Shown here: positions 45,592 to 57,982 of the stretch, piece by piece
Position numbering within the stretch: position 1 is the first letter of the stretch
How the letters are laid out: each line of letters starts with the position of its first letter
NCBI RefSeq assembly: GCF_039555335.1
Contig: NC_092628.1
Location: forward strand, 95,057,782 to 95,121,781
Source: Amphiura filiformis
Lineage: Eukaryota; Echinodermata; Ophiuroidea; Amphilepidida; Amphiuridae
Reading direction: 5' to 3'
DNA length: 64,000 bases
The notes under the pieces: generated by a model
Database searches by the model: none
What the model saw: the letters and a program-made list of their open reading frames with translations, nothing else
Told to the model about the DNA's origin: nothing
Made by a program: the position numbers and the translations under genes

Positions 45592-46175
45592 CCGTAAAAT
45601 GGGGGTAACTTCGGTAAGCGGGGTAACTTTGGTCGTTCAAATATATCTTTTAAATGGTCATATTTCCGTACAGCAATATTGTTTTTAGTCATATTTGGTC
45701 TCAATTTGTTAAGAAATATATTTGGAAGAAGTCGCTCATGTCCAATTTCTTTGAAAGTTACGAAAATATTGGCATTTTTGACCAAAAATGAGCATTTTTT
45801 ACATTTTTTTCAGACAAAATAAAAATCGATATTTGTGAGCAAGGATGCGTGCTTGCTTAATTTTGCATGGGGACAAATGTCACAAAAACAAAACCTTGCC
45901 CATATACAGCGAAGATCAATTTTTTCATTTTCTTTTCTTCATGGAATGTAATACTCTGACCAAAGTTGCCCCAAATGCGGGGTAACTTTGGTCAGGCTAT
46001 TTTCAACCCCTATATAGGGCACCCTTTCAAAATTATTCAAAAATCTTTTTCAACTTCAAGGTGTAGAAGGGAACCCTAACGTCATAAAAAAGAGATAATT
46101 AGAAATATATTTGGTTTTGTTTGGAAGCAGTGGTTTAAAAACTCTGAAAAGTGCCCAAAGTTACCCGTTTTACGG
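45592..46175. mobile_element. 584 bp MITE with TA target duplication (CCGTAAAA ends)
   Basis: CCGTAAAATGGGGGTAACTT at the left, CAAAGTTACCCGTTTTACGG at the right, TA on each side. Extra internal copies of GGGGTAACTTTGGTC lie near 45630 and 45980. It is probably a Tc1/mariner-related non-autonomous element and encodes no transposase. Confidence 0.85.
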
Positions 46176-46649
46176 TATCGGATAGGCCTACTGATCGATG
46201 TAAGTAAATATTCAAGCATGCCAAAATACCATCAGATGAAACATCAGATATACTAATGACAAATAAAAAATTATACAGAAAATAGACCTACTGTGGCTTT
46301 TATCATTATTAAACATGCCCGAAGAGAACGATTTGAAAATAAACAGATTCATAGGCCTAAATACATTGATACAGAATGTGTATTATGTATATGTAGCAAT
46401 GTTGCCCAAAATATGACAAATTATATGTAGGGCCTAAGCCACTGAAAACGTATAAAAATATAAAGAAGGAAAAAAATGTTATAAAAAACAGTAAGCGTAG
46501 AAAGAAAGGTCCAAATAAATAAAAGTAAAGGCCTACGAAGTAAAGCCTAAGTGAGGGTAAAAACACATCTTGCATAATAAGTACAACGTACTTAGCCAAC
46601 AATTTAACCTGCCCGTTTTGATCTTGACTTACTTTTCACAGATTGCATT

Positions 46650-47168
46650 GTAAGGGCTCGGATAGCGACGTTTTTACGTATTTTGTTTGTGGCACCTAAG
46701 AGCAAATCAGACACATCCTTCTGATATCAAATAATTTAGATTCGCGATACATATTACAATACACATTTTAAGGCAAATTATTAAAAATTGATATTTTTGA
46801 AATTTAAACAGTCCTCAAAGTAAATTGTATAAATCTAACGATATGCAGTAAATATTAGGAAGTTGGGTTGAACAGCCGTCAATCATATGAAAATTGTGAC
46901 CTTCATTATTAAAGATATAGATTTTTTCCTCAAAACACTAAAAAAAAGTAGGTCTTTTTGGAAACAAATGTTTAGGTTCTATATGAAAGGTCAAATTTTC
47001 AATTGAGTCGGCTTTTCATCCCAGCTACATAGGCCTATAGTTTAATTACATATCATTAGATTTATAAAGTTTACTTCGAGGACTGTTAAATTTGGACAAA
47101 TATAAAAAATATGAAATTTTAATAATTTGTATTACATCGCGAATTTCACAAAATCAAAATTATTATTA
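46650..47168. mobile_element. Family B snapback MITE, full-length
   Basis: The two halves are inverted copies around AAAGTAGGTCTTTTTGG at about 46950. The arms contain AATTATTAAAAATTGATATT and ATCATTAGATTTATAAAG. A TAGGCCTA word sits at 47030-47037, where other family members read CTACATACACTTT. Confidence 0.8.
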
Positions 47169-48345
47169 TTAGGTATGTCACAGTGGCTGCACAATAATTC
47201 TGTCATACTGTGCACGCATACATAACAGTGAATCAAAAAGCGCGCGGATCAAAGTTGGCCAATTTTTTAAAACATACATGTCAAAAAAAACGATTTCCTC
47301 GTTATGTTTCATTGATCACAATAATTTGTCTTTTTAATATATGATAGGTGAAACATTTCCTAAATCACTATCAACTCCGCCGAAATTAAACACTGCCTAG
47401 TTTAAGAGTTAAGACCTGTTTTATGAATTTTTTTAGATCGTCCATAAATCAATAAATATAGGTCTCTCGAAATAGAGGACCTAGTACCACCGCGGTGCAC
47501 CGGTCTGAAATACCAGTGTTTGTTATCATGTATTTTTTTCCTTGGACAATGAGTGAAACACTTCCCTATACCAATTGAAAACTCGGTGCACTTAGGCAAT
47601 TAACTGCAGTTTCTTTATTCAACATCACAGCAGGTTCATATTTGACAAAATCATGCTGTATGGATAAAACATAAATAAAACATTGAAAAAAGTAAAAATT
47701 ACATATGCCTAATTAACATAAGAATGGCATAAATATATAATTCGATGTAATTAGCTAATTTGCATAATTAATGACTTTTTGTGTATTTTTTGTTACCAAA
47801 TGAAAGAACTTTGGGTACTTATGTGTGCAAAAAAAACCGCATCCTCATATCATGTACGGTTCTCTGTTGGCATTATTTTTGCATATTAATTCCGTTTTTT
47901 AAAGTTGCAAATCTTTTAAAAACTAGATTGTCTCAGCAGCAGGGGACATTAGGCTGTCATGTGCATCTAGGTGTAGAGGCTTATCCTCTTATTCCCACTT
48001 GAGCATTCTCAAGTACACTTAAAGTTTTTTGGTCTCCTGGTCAATTCAGTTTTAATGTAGGGGTTGTTGTTATGTTGTTATAGCAACAAGCTCAGTTTTT
48101 CTGTCCAGTCAGCTGTCACTTTAGTGGTGTGCAGCCATTCAGGTCTCCTGTCTTATTTTTTCATTCCTTTGTTATGTCCATAGTTCTCCTAGTGATGCAC
48201 TTGCAATTGTTCCTTCGATCTTGATGGACCAAAAATCCCACCCACCCTCCCAAAAGCTGGAAGGGTGAATCAGTTAACTAAATATGGTTAAAGATACTCC
48301 AATAAAATGGTATGTCCAATTATGCTGCTTTATGCTTAAAATAGA
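47169..48345. other. No gene seen
   Basis: Includes a CACCGCGGTGCACCGG patch near 47490. Open frames on either strand show no family resemblance. Confidence 0.45.
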
Positions 48346-49195
48346 GGCTTTGTATGGAATTTCTTCAAATCTTGAAGAATATCATTAGTAGATTGTCTCC
48401 ACTTTCTACTGCGTTTTATAGAAGGGGAATGAATGCTTTGTATGGAGTTTCTTCAAAACCTGAAGAATCTCGTCAGTAGATTGTCTCCACTTTCTACTGC
48501 GTTTTTATAGAGGGTGGGGGAGTTTCTTCGAAACCTGAAGAATCTCGTCAGTAGATTGTCTCCACTTTCTACTGCGTTTTATGGTATTGATTGGTTTTAT
48601 TGGGCTATCGAATGCTTTGTATGGAGTTTCTTCAAATCCTGAAGAATCTCGTCAGTAGATTGTCTCCACTTTCTACTGCGTTTTATGGTATTGGTTGGTT
48701 TTATTGGGCTATTGATTGCTTTGAATGGAGTTTCTTCAAAACCTGAAGAATCTCGTCAGTAGATTGTCTCCACTTTCTACTGCGTTTTATGGTATTGAAT
48801 GGTTTTATTGGGCTATTGAAAGCTTTGTATGGAGTTTCTTCAAAACCTGAAGAATCTCGTCAGTAGATTGTCTCCACTTTCTACTGCGTTTTATGGTATT
48901 TGTTGGTTTTATTGGGCTATTGATTGCTTTGAATGGAGTTTCTTCAAAACCTGAAGAATCTCATAAGTAGATTGTCTCCACTTTCTACTGCGTTTTTATA
49001 GAGGGTGGTGGAGTTTCTTCAAAACCTGAAGAATCTCGTCAGTAGATTGTCTCCACTTTCTACTGCGTTTTTAGTGAGGGTGGTGGAGTTTCTTCAAAAC
49101 CTGAAGAATCTTGTCAGTAGATTGTCTCCACTTTCTACTGCGTTTTATAGTGGGCTATTGGTTGCCTTCATGCTTTTCTCCCTTTCTACTGCGTT
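48346..49195 (+). repeat. Tandem repeat array, about 65 bp core, 9-10 copies
   Basis: GGAGTTTCTTCAAAACCTGA, then AGAATCTCGTCAGTAGATTG and TCTCCACTTTCTACTGCG, recurs at irregular spacing (about 75-108 bp). The variable spacers contain GGTATTG and GGTTTTATTGGGCTATTGA. One frame stays open for 100 codons (49005-49307), but length and frame are not kept between units, so coding is unlikely. Confidence 0.92.
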
Positions 49196-50221
49196 TTATA
49201 CCAGGGTTATAAATGCTTTGTTGCTTATTTGGAGTATCTTTATTTACTTGGTTGTAAATAACCGTGGATTTAATATATTATATATCAGTAAATGGTTTAA
49301 GCATTGATGCCAGATCTGGCTGAATACAAAATGTTCGTTTGCTAGTGTTGGCATTGTTTATTCTTTTGGAGATTTCTAATTATTTAATTGCGGTTAAAAA
49401 TGCTGTTTTCCAATCCAATCCTCTGTTTGATCCAAAGATGTATCTGTTTAAGATATGCTTAAGATTTGCTTAAGATGAAATTGGTTAAATGTGATTCAGA
49501 AGTCAACTTTTGTTTGTCCAGCCTGTATGGTTGGCTTGTACACATTTTCCAATAATTTGTGTGTTTATTGATTTATATGAAGATAATCAATAATTCCAAA
49601 TGCTTGCTGCAATTAATTATCTCAATGTATATAATTTGTTTAATTGATATGAAATCTGTTATTATCTCAATATAGTCTTAATTTCTATGAGATTGTGAAA
49701 TTATTATAAATAAGCTTATGTGTATTAAATGGTCCTCATGATCGTGGGGCAATGCGGAGTCTATTCTTTGCGTTGTTGTGCTTTCCTGCTGTCTCGAGAC
49801 AATTAGCTGGACTAAGCTTTTATTTATCTGCAGATTGGTCAAAATGGCTAAAATTGTATATTTGGTGGATTTATTACATTTATTCGAGGAGAGATTTTTT
49901 AATCTTGTTTTCTTTAACGAAGTCCGGAAAGATATGCAATTAATCTGTGATACTTAAATCAATGCTACCTTTTCAAGTAAGTGTCCGAATAAGCATTACG
50001 AGTCGGAGAGAGTACCATTTTGGCATTTATGGCAATTTGTGGCAGGTTTTCACCCGATTTCCGGGTATCTTCAAGTTGACGTTACATCACTTTGCATTAT
50101 CCGATTTCAATTCTGTTTTTTGTTTTTTGAAGCATTCATAACGATGATTCAATTAAAAGCGTCAAATAACATGTTTCTGCTGCGCTTATTTTTGGGGTGA
50201 TATACCTATTATTATTATTAG
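49196..50221. other. No gene seen
   Basis: Unique AT-rich sequence after the tandem array. Frames of 60-65 codons are present but show no domain. Confidence 0.4.
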
Positions 50222-50312
50222 ATATAGGGACAATCCTCGTATTCAGCATGCAATTCGATATGTCTGATGTGCTCTCAGGTCCCATGACAATACTGTGCAA
50301 ATGTTGCTATCC
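50222..50312. mobile_element. Family B MITE end fragment
   Basis: ACAATCCTCGTATTCAGCATG through GATGTGCTCTCAGGTCCCAT matches the terminal 90 bp of family B (18980-19070). Confidence 0.7.
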
Positions 50313-50409
50313 GCTTCCTCAATTTATTGTATTAATGAAAATCATTTTCTTCTTGTTTTTCGTATCATTGTTTTGCATGAATGAAGTGATGATAACAATA
50401 CCGCACTTT

Positions 50410-50612
50410 TCGCAAATACTTGCTTTTCAAAAGTGCAATTGATATTAACATTACATTCGTAAATGCCAGTACTTTTTCCCTGAAAAGTATTTGCTTTTCA
50501 GAGAAAAGAGAAAGGCATTTACGAATGGCGTGTTATTGTGATCATCGCTCCATTCGTGGAAAATAATGGAGCGGTAAAACAATAGCGCGACGTCATAGGT
50601 GTGTATTAAATT
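50410..50612. repeat. Hairpins plus inverted copy of the 44735 repeat
   Basis: ATTCGTAAATGCC and GGCATTTACGAAT enclose an inner pair with CTGAAAAG and CTTTTCAG. The adjoining 50549-50610 segment is the reverse complement of 44743-44805. Confidence 0.75.
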
Positions 50613-50777
50613 CAATTAAGCAAAGACAAATTATCGTCACAACAATATAAGATTGAAATGGGTTGTGTTCAAATTTATATACATCATCATGTTAAAACTG
50701 TCATTCAAATGTTCATGAAAGTGTTCCAAATTAGTGTTAAAATGTTTTATGCATTAGAGTTGCCTTTTAGAGGTATG

Positions 50778-50894
50778 GTGGACACAATAGGATGGCGCTG
50801 CACAAAGTGGGTAAAGTCTTTTGAATTTGGCAGGTCTGGAATTTTGCGGGTTTTACCCATATTGCATACTGCCCTCCTATTGTGTACGCCGCGC
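50778..50894. repeat. 117 bp foldback repeat
   Basis: GGACACAATAGGATGGCGC at the left and CCTCCTATTGTGTACGCCGC at the right pair imperfectly. It is a probable mini-foldback. Confidence 0.65.
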
Positions 50895-51762
50895 CATGTT
50901 TCCAAAAGGCCAATTAAGTCTTACTCAAAAGTGTTTATAATAACATAAAGACCTCACATGTTCTCTAATAAACTTATTTATATGTGTAAGTTTTCCTAAA
51001 GTATTCCAAAGTCTAAATTTTTTGAAATATCTGGAAAAAAATCTGACAAATCCCAGAAATTGAGGAGGGAGGGGGTGAGAACCAAAACAGCAATTTTATA
51101 CGGCCTTATTTTCGCGCTGGATTCAAATCAACACATAGCTTTTTTTAAATTCAGGGTTTTTACTTTAAATGTGTTGTTAATATTGAACGAAATTGGGCGA
51201 ATGGGGTATCAAAATGCGTGTACATCACCTGCCTTATGTTAAAATATTGTGAATACAGTATGATTAATAATTCCGAAGGTAAAGACGTATTTGTCACGGC
51301 TGCGTGACTTTTTGTGCAGTCTTTTATAGCTCAATCCACACTTTTTGTGAGCATTAAAGACACCTTATCGCGGAAGTAAGAAACATCAAGCTAAAAACTC
51401 GGATTAAATAAAAACAACACGTATTCATAAAATGAAAACATTTTGACGTTTTTATAACATTTATACACCACTCTCAAGTTAATATACTTTTCCAATTTTG
51501 GGAAGCATGAACATGATGAAGACGGAAATAAAAAATCTTCATACACACATAATTGTATTTATATATTTGCATATGTTTCTTTGGTTAAACATCAATTAAT
51601 AACGCCAAGCTGCAATGTCTCGGCATTTAGCTCCCTTTATAAGCTTTTATAGCTTTTATGTTTGCTCCCGAGTAGCTCAATAAATATGCTACCTGTACCT
51701 GAAATACATTTTGGTATAAAGCACCCCTGGTTTGAAAATGGCTTTGCCTATAATAGCTGATG
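50895..51762. other. No gene seen
   Basis: FABP-c upstream intergenic DNA. No recognisable elements. Confidence 0.45.
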
Positions 51763-51812
51763 CACGTGATTTATCATAAGTTTATCGAACTTGGTCTCCT
51801 GGTATCAGATAT
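51763..51812 (+). promoter_or_regulatory. Conserved promoter block of FABP-c
   Basis: CACGTG (51763-51768) then ATTT, GTCTCCT and GATATCGAT, about 160 bp before the start codon, is shared with FABP-a (23306 onward). Similarity continues through CTGATCTGCCCTTTTGGCTTC to the ATG. This is the uninterrupted form of the promoter. Confidence 0.5.
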
Positions 51813-51921
51813 CGATATAAAACCAACCTATAGTTCGCTGATCTGCCCTTTTGGCTTCTAGTGGAGGCATACACAGCACCAATCATTCAATTTCTTAGAT
51901 AATTCCGATATATTTATCAAA

Positions 51922-54900
51922 ATGGTGGACAGATTTTGTGGAAAGTACAAGCTCGAAAAGAGCGAGAACTTCGATGAATTCATGAAAGCATTAGGTAAGT
52001 CGTTATACAGTATTCTACCGCTTCTGCATCTCCATCATTATCCAATCTTTTATACATGTTACTTTGGTATTCATAATGTTATTTGTGATGTGAAATATTC
52101 CCGGGGAAATATTTTAAATTTCTCATTCTCAGTATAAAGTACAAAAGTATCATGCTTAGCCTAATTGCTGCTTTTGAGGGTTTTGGAGGCATGGAATCAT
52201 GTATACCACACCACAGATCCTGGAACGAACGAAGGATGACAGCGAGTCGGTCATGATTGAATAATTTCAAGTCTTACTAAACCATGCTACCATCACGTCA
52301 CGGCTACCCATGCTGTGCCCAATTTATCTGTTATGCATTTTATGAATGATCAAGTTCAACGTCATGTTCAGTATGGTCTAGACATGCTTATTAAGGGTAT
52401 AGAAAGCTATAGAAGCTTATAGACGAGGTATTGTTGGTCGAAGCAACCAAAAAATCGATTATTATTATCTAGATCAATATATTATTGAAAAATGACATCT
52501 TGATGTTTTGCAAAAGTTCATTCTACAAATCCTATACTTTGAAAACTTGCTTAATTTATTGTTGTTAATGAGTTATGTATGTTTTACAAAAGTGTTGTTG
52601 TTTCAGCCCACTTTACAACATAACTCAAGAACCACAGTACATACAAAAGTATATCTGTGATATTTGAATTCTTTTAAATGCTCGCTATGTAAATGAGTTA
52701 TGCAGTTTTTGCCAAAGCTCACTACCATTCGCAAGATGATGTGAACTACCAAATCGCAACAGTTCAAAATAGTTATAACCTTAAAATAGCATGGTATAGC
52801 AGTATCACTGTAATATAGCTTATATCTGCTTATATCGTTATACCATACATTGTTTTCAACATGTCCAAAGAGGACATATATTTTCACTATCAAAAAGCAA
52901 TGAGCACAGATAGGCCCTAGTCTTGACAATCATAATTTAAAAAAAAATTGCAACCCAAGTTTATAAATATGCCATACCCTATACCGCTCACATGCATGCA
53001 TTTTTTTCTTATATTTATCCATCTTGAAGCTGCATAATTGATAATGATATAGCAAAATGGTAATAGACATAAATACTCAGCCAAATAATTATATTTTCCT
53101 TCAAACACAAAACTCGGTCGTATAAACCTGAATAAGGAGCAACATTCTTTAGGGTTTTGGGGTCAAGAAGAATAGTTGAACTCATGGTGACATAGAAAGC
53201 TTTAGAAAATCTCATTTTGACCTGTGCCTCAACTTACTCCCAAGTTGTTACTGCTGTGCACAGCAAGGCACTTTATTGGTTTTAATAATAATAACAACGA
53301 TGTTTTAAAATACAGGGTGTCCCAGAAAAAATTACCGAGTGAATAAAATTGAGTGTAAGTCGAGAAATAGACATCAGAATCAAAAACTTCAAAATGTGGG
53401 GCATAGCCTATTTTATTGTGCATCACATACGAAAAGTTTATTTGATTCGATTGACTGGTTGCGAAGATATTAACGATTACATAATGCGCGCATCAATGCA
53501 GTTCATTCCAAGTTTGATCAACAGGCGCTTTTTCATATTCGCTCACCGCTTCCTAAAGTTTGTGTATCTTATTAAATTTAGTCCACATAATCTATTTTAT
53601 AATCCGACGGTGTTATGTTTTCCATGCTTCACTGAAGATAAATAACAATTTGTCCGAGAAAACTTCGATTTCTGTAATTGGAAGCTTTCCATCTTCAATT
53701 CTTTATGTTGTGCAAATATGTTATATTTTAACTTTTCAAAGAACATTTGAGCCAAGAATGACAATAATCAACTGCTTACAGTTTTACGTGTGATTTTTTG
53801 ATACTATACAACATTAATGTTTTGCATTACAATTTCTTGGAAATATTCCAAAAACATTAATGTGTGTGAGAAATGTTTTAATCCAGCTGGAATTCTTTTT
53901 ACAATAATTCTTTATGCAACATTTATATCAACATTAACGAAAAAAAGTACCGAGCATCATGTTACATGCAAGCTTTCATTTTCAATATCGTGCAGGTTTT
54001 AAAATTTGAACAAAACCTAATCAGATGTTTTGAAAGAAACAGATTGTTTAAAAAGAACGAAAAGGATTTCATCGAACAAAATATGAAGCCCAAATGACAG
54101 TGTTAACCACTAGTGCGCATGGTGTTGAATGATCTTTCTTTCAAACTTGGAATGAAGTGAATTGAGGCATGTGTTATGTAATCGCTCATTTCTTCGCAAT
54201 CAGTCAACCGATTCCAGTAAAATTAGCGTATAAGATGCAAAATAAGATGAGCTACACGCTGATGTTTAGAGTTTTGGATTCTGATGTCTATTTCTCGACT
54301 TACGTCCAAATTCATTCGCCCGGTAATTTTTTCTGGGACACCCTGTATGCCCAAAACGTCTTTGGCTGGGCATATAAATATGGGCACATACACGGACATT
54401 TTGAAGCATTATGTAAATGTTTGCTTTTGCCATCAAACATGAATTTATATGAACGATTTCTTGCTTTCATTAGCATTTAATAGATATACTATAGATATTT
54501 TATTGCTTTTCAATGTTATCAAACAACAAATAAACCCAAGTATATTCATGTTGGCATATTTACATATACTCATGTTTTCATATCAATAATGAATTAACAT
54601 TCACCCTTTATCAATAGCCTCATCATCAGGATCTACAATACATTTTCTTCAGTCATTCCAGTAATTTCGTTTCCATTTTCTTCTTTTAACTTTTCACATC
54701 TTTATTTTTTATTCTTTTTGTTTAGATAAGATATTGCATCGATTGAAAACACATTTTCCCAATTATGGACTCTTTTCCAAGTGTAAAAATACTTTATGCT
54801 ATGATAATGAAAATGTAGCCGGACGTCTAATTTAGCATTATATGTGTTTAGTTTCCTTTCTCATGTAGATATATTGTATCAATGAAATTATTAATAGTGT

Positions 54901-56806
54901 GGTATCAGATTAAACATTCTAGATGATCAAAAAGGTGCCCATTTTTTTCTATTATTTTTTTACCCAATACCGTCTCACAGTCATAATCTGATGAAGTCGG
55001 GCGCATGAGAGAACTGCTTACAAATTAATTTTACAATAATACTACCCATCTTCTCATTGCAGGTGTAAACATAGCCCTCCGTAAAATCGGGCAGGTTACC
55101 AAGCCTCAAATGACCATCTCGCAAGAAGGGGACCAGGTTACCTTCTTCTCAGAGTCTTCCTTCAAGAACATCAAAGTCACATTCAAACTTGGGGAGGACT
55201 TCAATGACACTTCACCTGACGGCAGGAAAGTTATTGTAAGTATTGAACAACGTGTAAGCATTTCAAAACAACATCAGGAAAATATCATTCCCATGACACT
55301 AAGGAAAATATGCTATTGATTGATTGATATATACTGTATGTGTGGGTCGGGGTGTGTACTGTAGGCCTATGTGAGAGGGATTTATAGGCCAAAAAATAGG
55401 GGACTGATGTGTGTGCAAAAATTGGCACATTTGTTCTTGTAAATCGTTTTGAAAGGAGACACAGGATCTGGAAAAAGGACACTGTTATCAGCTTTGTGAG
55501 AAGAGAAAACACGTAATAATTTAGTCTGCACGAAGTGGTTTTTGGAGTGTGGGGTTATAAAGCTAATTAATATATATTTGTTTATATTAAATCACAGAAT
55601 AACATAACTTTGGACGGTAACAAATTAATCCAGATAGAGAAACCAGCAGCAGGGGAATCGGGCAAAGAGGTTACATACGTCAGGGATATCGATGCCAATG
55701 GCGACTTAGTAGTAGTAAGTAATATACGCAGTCTTAATATATTTTGATCCTATTTCCCCGCATATAGTTCATATTTTGTGTGTTTTGAGTCGTGAAACGC
55801 ACATAAATACTCTTGTTCCATACGACAACAGCTATCATGCCTACCTGTTAAGTCTAATATAAACTTGTTTGTGCCTAAAGTTTCATTAAAAAAACCGACT
55901 GTAAACTGTTACGTATAAGTAAAAATGATTATAGTTCCATTAAAAATGTGATACTTTGCGAAGCGATCCTTAAAAAGTCATGAATTTATTAATCATAGGA
56001 GACGCTGAATGAGGAAAACAAGCATAATGCCAAATAAAATAAAAAACATGTTTCACGTCCGGGTTTTTAAAAAAAAAGGAGGAAGAGGGGTCTTTTTATT
56101 TTCTATTTTTATCACAAAATCGGTGTAAATACCCATAATTACAGCTGTTTAGCGGTATACAATAAATATGCCTGGAAAAAGGAGGAGGCCTCTTTTTATT
56201 TGTTGTTCTGAGAGGTAGCCCCCCCCCTCTAATCACAAAACCTTACAAAAGTGTTTCTTGTATATTAGCAAGGCTATAGAAAGCATCTCTAATTCCAAGA
56301 CATATTTTTTGAAAAGTTATATAACCGAATTTCAAAAAATAAAAATATAATTGATGAAACCTCAAAAAAGGTAGCGGGAGGGGACATGAAACATGTTTAT
56401 TTTTTTATTTGGCCGAAATTGTTGTATTTTGGCTGTTCAGACCATTACGGGATTTTTATTTTCACGTTTTAGAACAACCTCTCAACATGCTCAATAAGTT
56501 ATAAGTTAAATCTGAGATATATTCGTCTGCAGGTTAAATACAAAACTTGCTGTGATTAAAATGCAGTACGGAATAAAATACAAAAGCTTTGTATATACCA
56601 TGCGCACAACATAAATTTATCCAAATAAAAACTTTTTTTGAGGGGGTATCCTTAGTTTGTAGTTTGCGAATATCCGCGAATGCTCAATCATAAAAATAAA
56701 GAAAATTCTAATTTATTAAGACATTTTCTTAATATTTTGCTTTTATTTTCTCCAGGTCTGTACAACTGAAGGTATCACATGCACAAGACTCTACAAGAAG
56801 GTTTAA
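51922..56806 (+). CDS. FABP: Fatty acid-binding protein (FABP-c), 4 exons, 137 aa
   Basis: Cytosolic intracellular lipid-binding protein. The exons are 51922-51994, 55063-55235, 55598-55714 and 56756-56806 (73, 173, 117 and 51 nt), GT-AG throughout, phases 1,0,0. GKYKLEKSENFDEFMKAL fits the family signature. VTYVRDIDANGDLVV supplies the conserved barrel Arg, and CTRLYKKV keeps the canonical R-x-Y pair, so this member looks most like a typical fatty-acid or retinoid carrier. It is the closest relative of FABP-a. Intron 1 is unusually long (3.07 kb). It contains a relic of a FABP 3' UTR (52427-52580) and a 1.03 kb transposon, so exon 1 may originally have belonged to a neighbouring gene copy. 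The reading frame joins correctly with the present exons. Confidence 0.9.
52427..52580 (+). pseudogene. FABP 3'-UTR relic inside FABP-c intron 1
   Basis: TTGTTGGTCGAAGCA, AAAATCGATT and the stretch from TTCATTCTACAAATCC to TTGTTAATGAGTTATGTA match the FABP-a 3' flank (26036-26150) almost base for base. No FABP exon relic was found around it. It marks a vanished FABP gene whose coding part was deleted, or a rearranged flank. Confidence 0.75.
53313..54345. mobile_element. 1033 bp element with about 220 bp TIRs, TA target (mariner-like)
   Basis: CAGGGTGTCCCAGAAAAAA begins both ends in inverted orientation, followed by long imperfect arms (TAAGTCGAGAAATAGACATC in both). TA flanks each side. The open frames at 53349-53645 and 54169-54480 read the arms and lack a DDE transposase. 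It is a Tc1/mariner-type non-autonomous element in FABP-c intron 1. Confidence 0.88.
56044..56398. mobile_element. 355 bp TIR element in FABP-c intron 3
   Basis: AAACATGTTTCACGTCC at the left and GGGACATGAAACATGTTT at the right are inverted with one mismatch. The interior has AAAAAGGAGGA and TCTTTTTATT phrases repeated. It is non-coding. Confidence 0.7.
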
Positions 56807-57982
56807 ATCGAAGTGCATTCTGCCAAAGCACAAAATATTGCCAAATTTGTAAATAAGAACATTTATGAAGTGAACGACTGAGTATTCATGAACGAGTACT
56901 AGTATATCTGACTATCTGAGCTTGATCGACTATTTAAAGTCTAAAGATTGGTGGAAAGATAAAACAATCGGTAAAATAAGGTTTCAGTTGATGACATGAC
57001 TTGTTTGCAAATTGATACTATAAAGCATTATCATATATAAACATGAAGACACAATTATAACGCATCGTTATCTTATCTCTATTTGATATTGCTAACGGTC
57101 CAGTGGCGTACCGTATACTTTTCCAATGCTATTTATCTTGTGACTGAATTATGGCCATGTATGCAAGTTCAACTTAAGAAAACGTGTCTTAAAATCCACC
57201 TAAATGTCTTTATTACGTCATACACTGTTGAAGACATGTCTGCATTAGAGACATAAACAAGACGCTATTATATTTTTGCAGTAGCAACTCAAAACAAAAG
57301 GGAATTTATGTTATTTGTCCCCTTACAGGTGGTTTGCAAACAGCAATAATTGAAACCTTATTTTTTTGACTGACATTAAGACAGTATTGCTCTATTTTTC
57401 TATCATATAACGTGACAATCAACATAAATGCATCAAGTATGTAACAAAAGAAGGAACTAATTGTACAATTTTGAATTGTTGTGAAATTGTAATATACAAA
57501 ATGTAGGTGACTAATTATGGTGTATAGTAATTAGGCTTAGCCTAAAGGATATATATGGCCTATAGCTCACTGAGTATTCTGTTATTCTATATAAATTTAT
57601 ATTAAATGCTCTTAATTAGTGTATGACAAAATCCACAGAATACTGTGCGAATATCATAATCAGCCTGCAGTTCAAGGGGAGGGTGTCACATGCATTTGTG
57701 GGTTAAATATCGGCAGACTTAGGTTCTCGAGCAAGCAAGCTATTTTACTTTCAAAGTTATTTTGTATTAAGTAGACATGGTAGTTTAGTTTTAGAGTGCA
57801 ATAAATATTGCAGCTGTAGCGAAAATTACAAAAAATACATCTCAATTGTGTCTAATTTGTTTGTCTGATTGGACCATATAGGAAAATACCCGTGGTGGCG
57901 CCAGGGAAGGGTATGAGGTTAGTCCTACACCCCTTTAATCTTGTGCTTTGAAACAAGAAGTCGGCAAAATTTCGGATCCCAC
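56807..57982 (+). other. FABP-c 3' UTR and flank
   Basis: GAGTATTCATGAACGAG lies shortly after the stop, as in FABP-a. The segment at 57660-57870 aligns with 32130-32305 and includes AATAAA at 57800-57805. No other gene is seen. Confidence 0.55.

Noticed and set aside
48346-49195. CRISPR-like array of repeats and spacers
   Set aside because: Animal genome context, repeats not palindromic or constant in length, and spacers related to each other.
49005-49307. 100-codon frame with repeated EFLQNLKNLVSRLSPLSTAF
   Set aside because: Follows the tandem repeat; spacers of varying length break the frame in other units.
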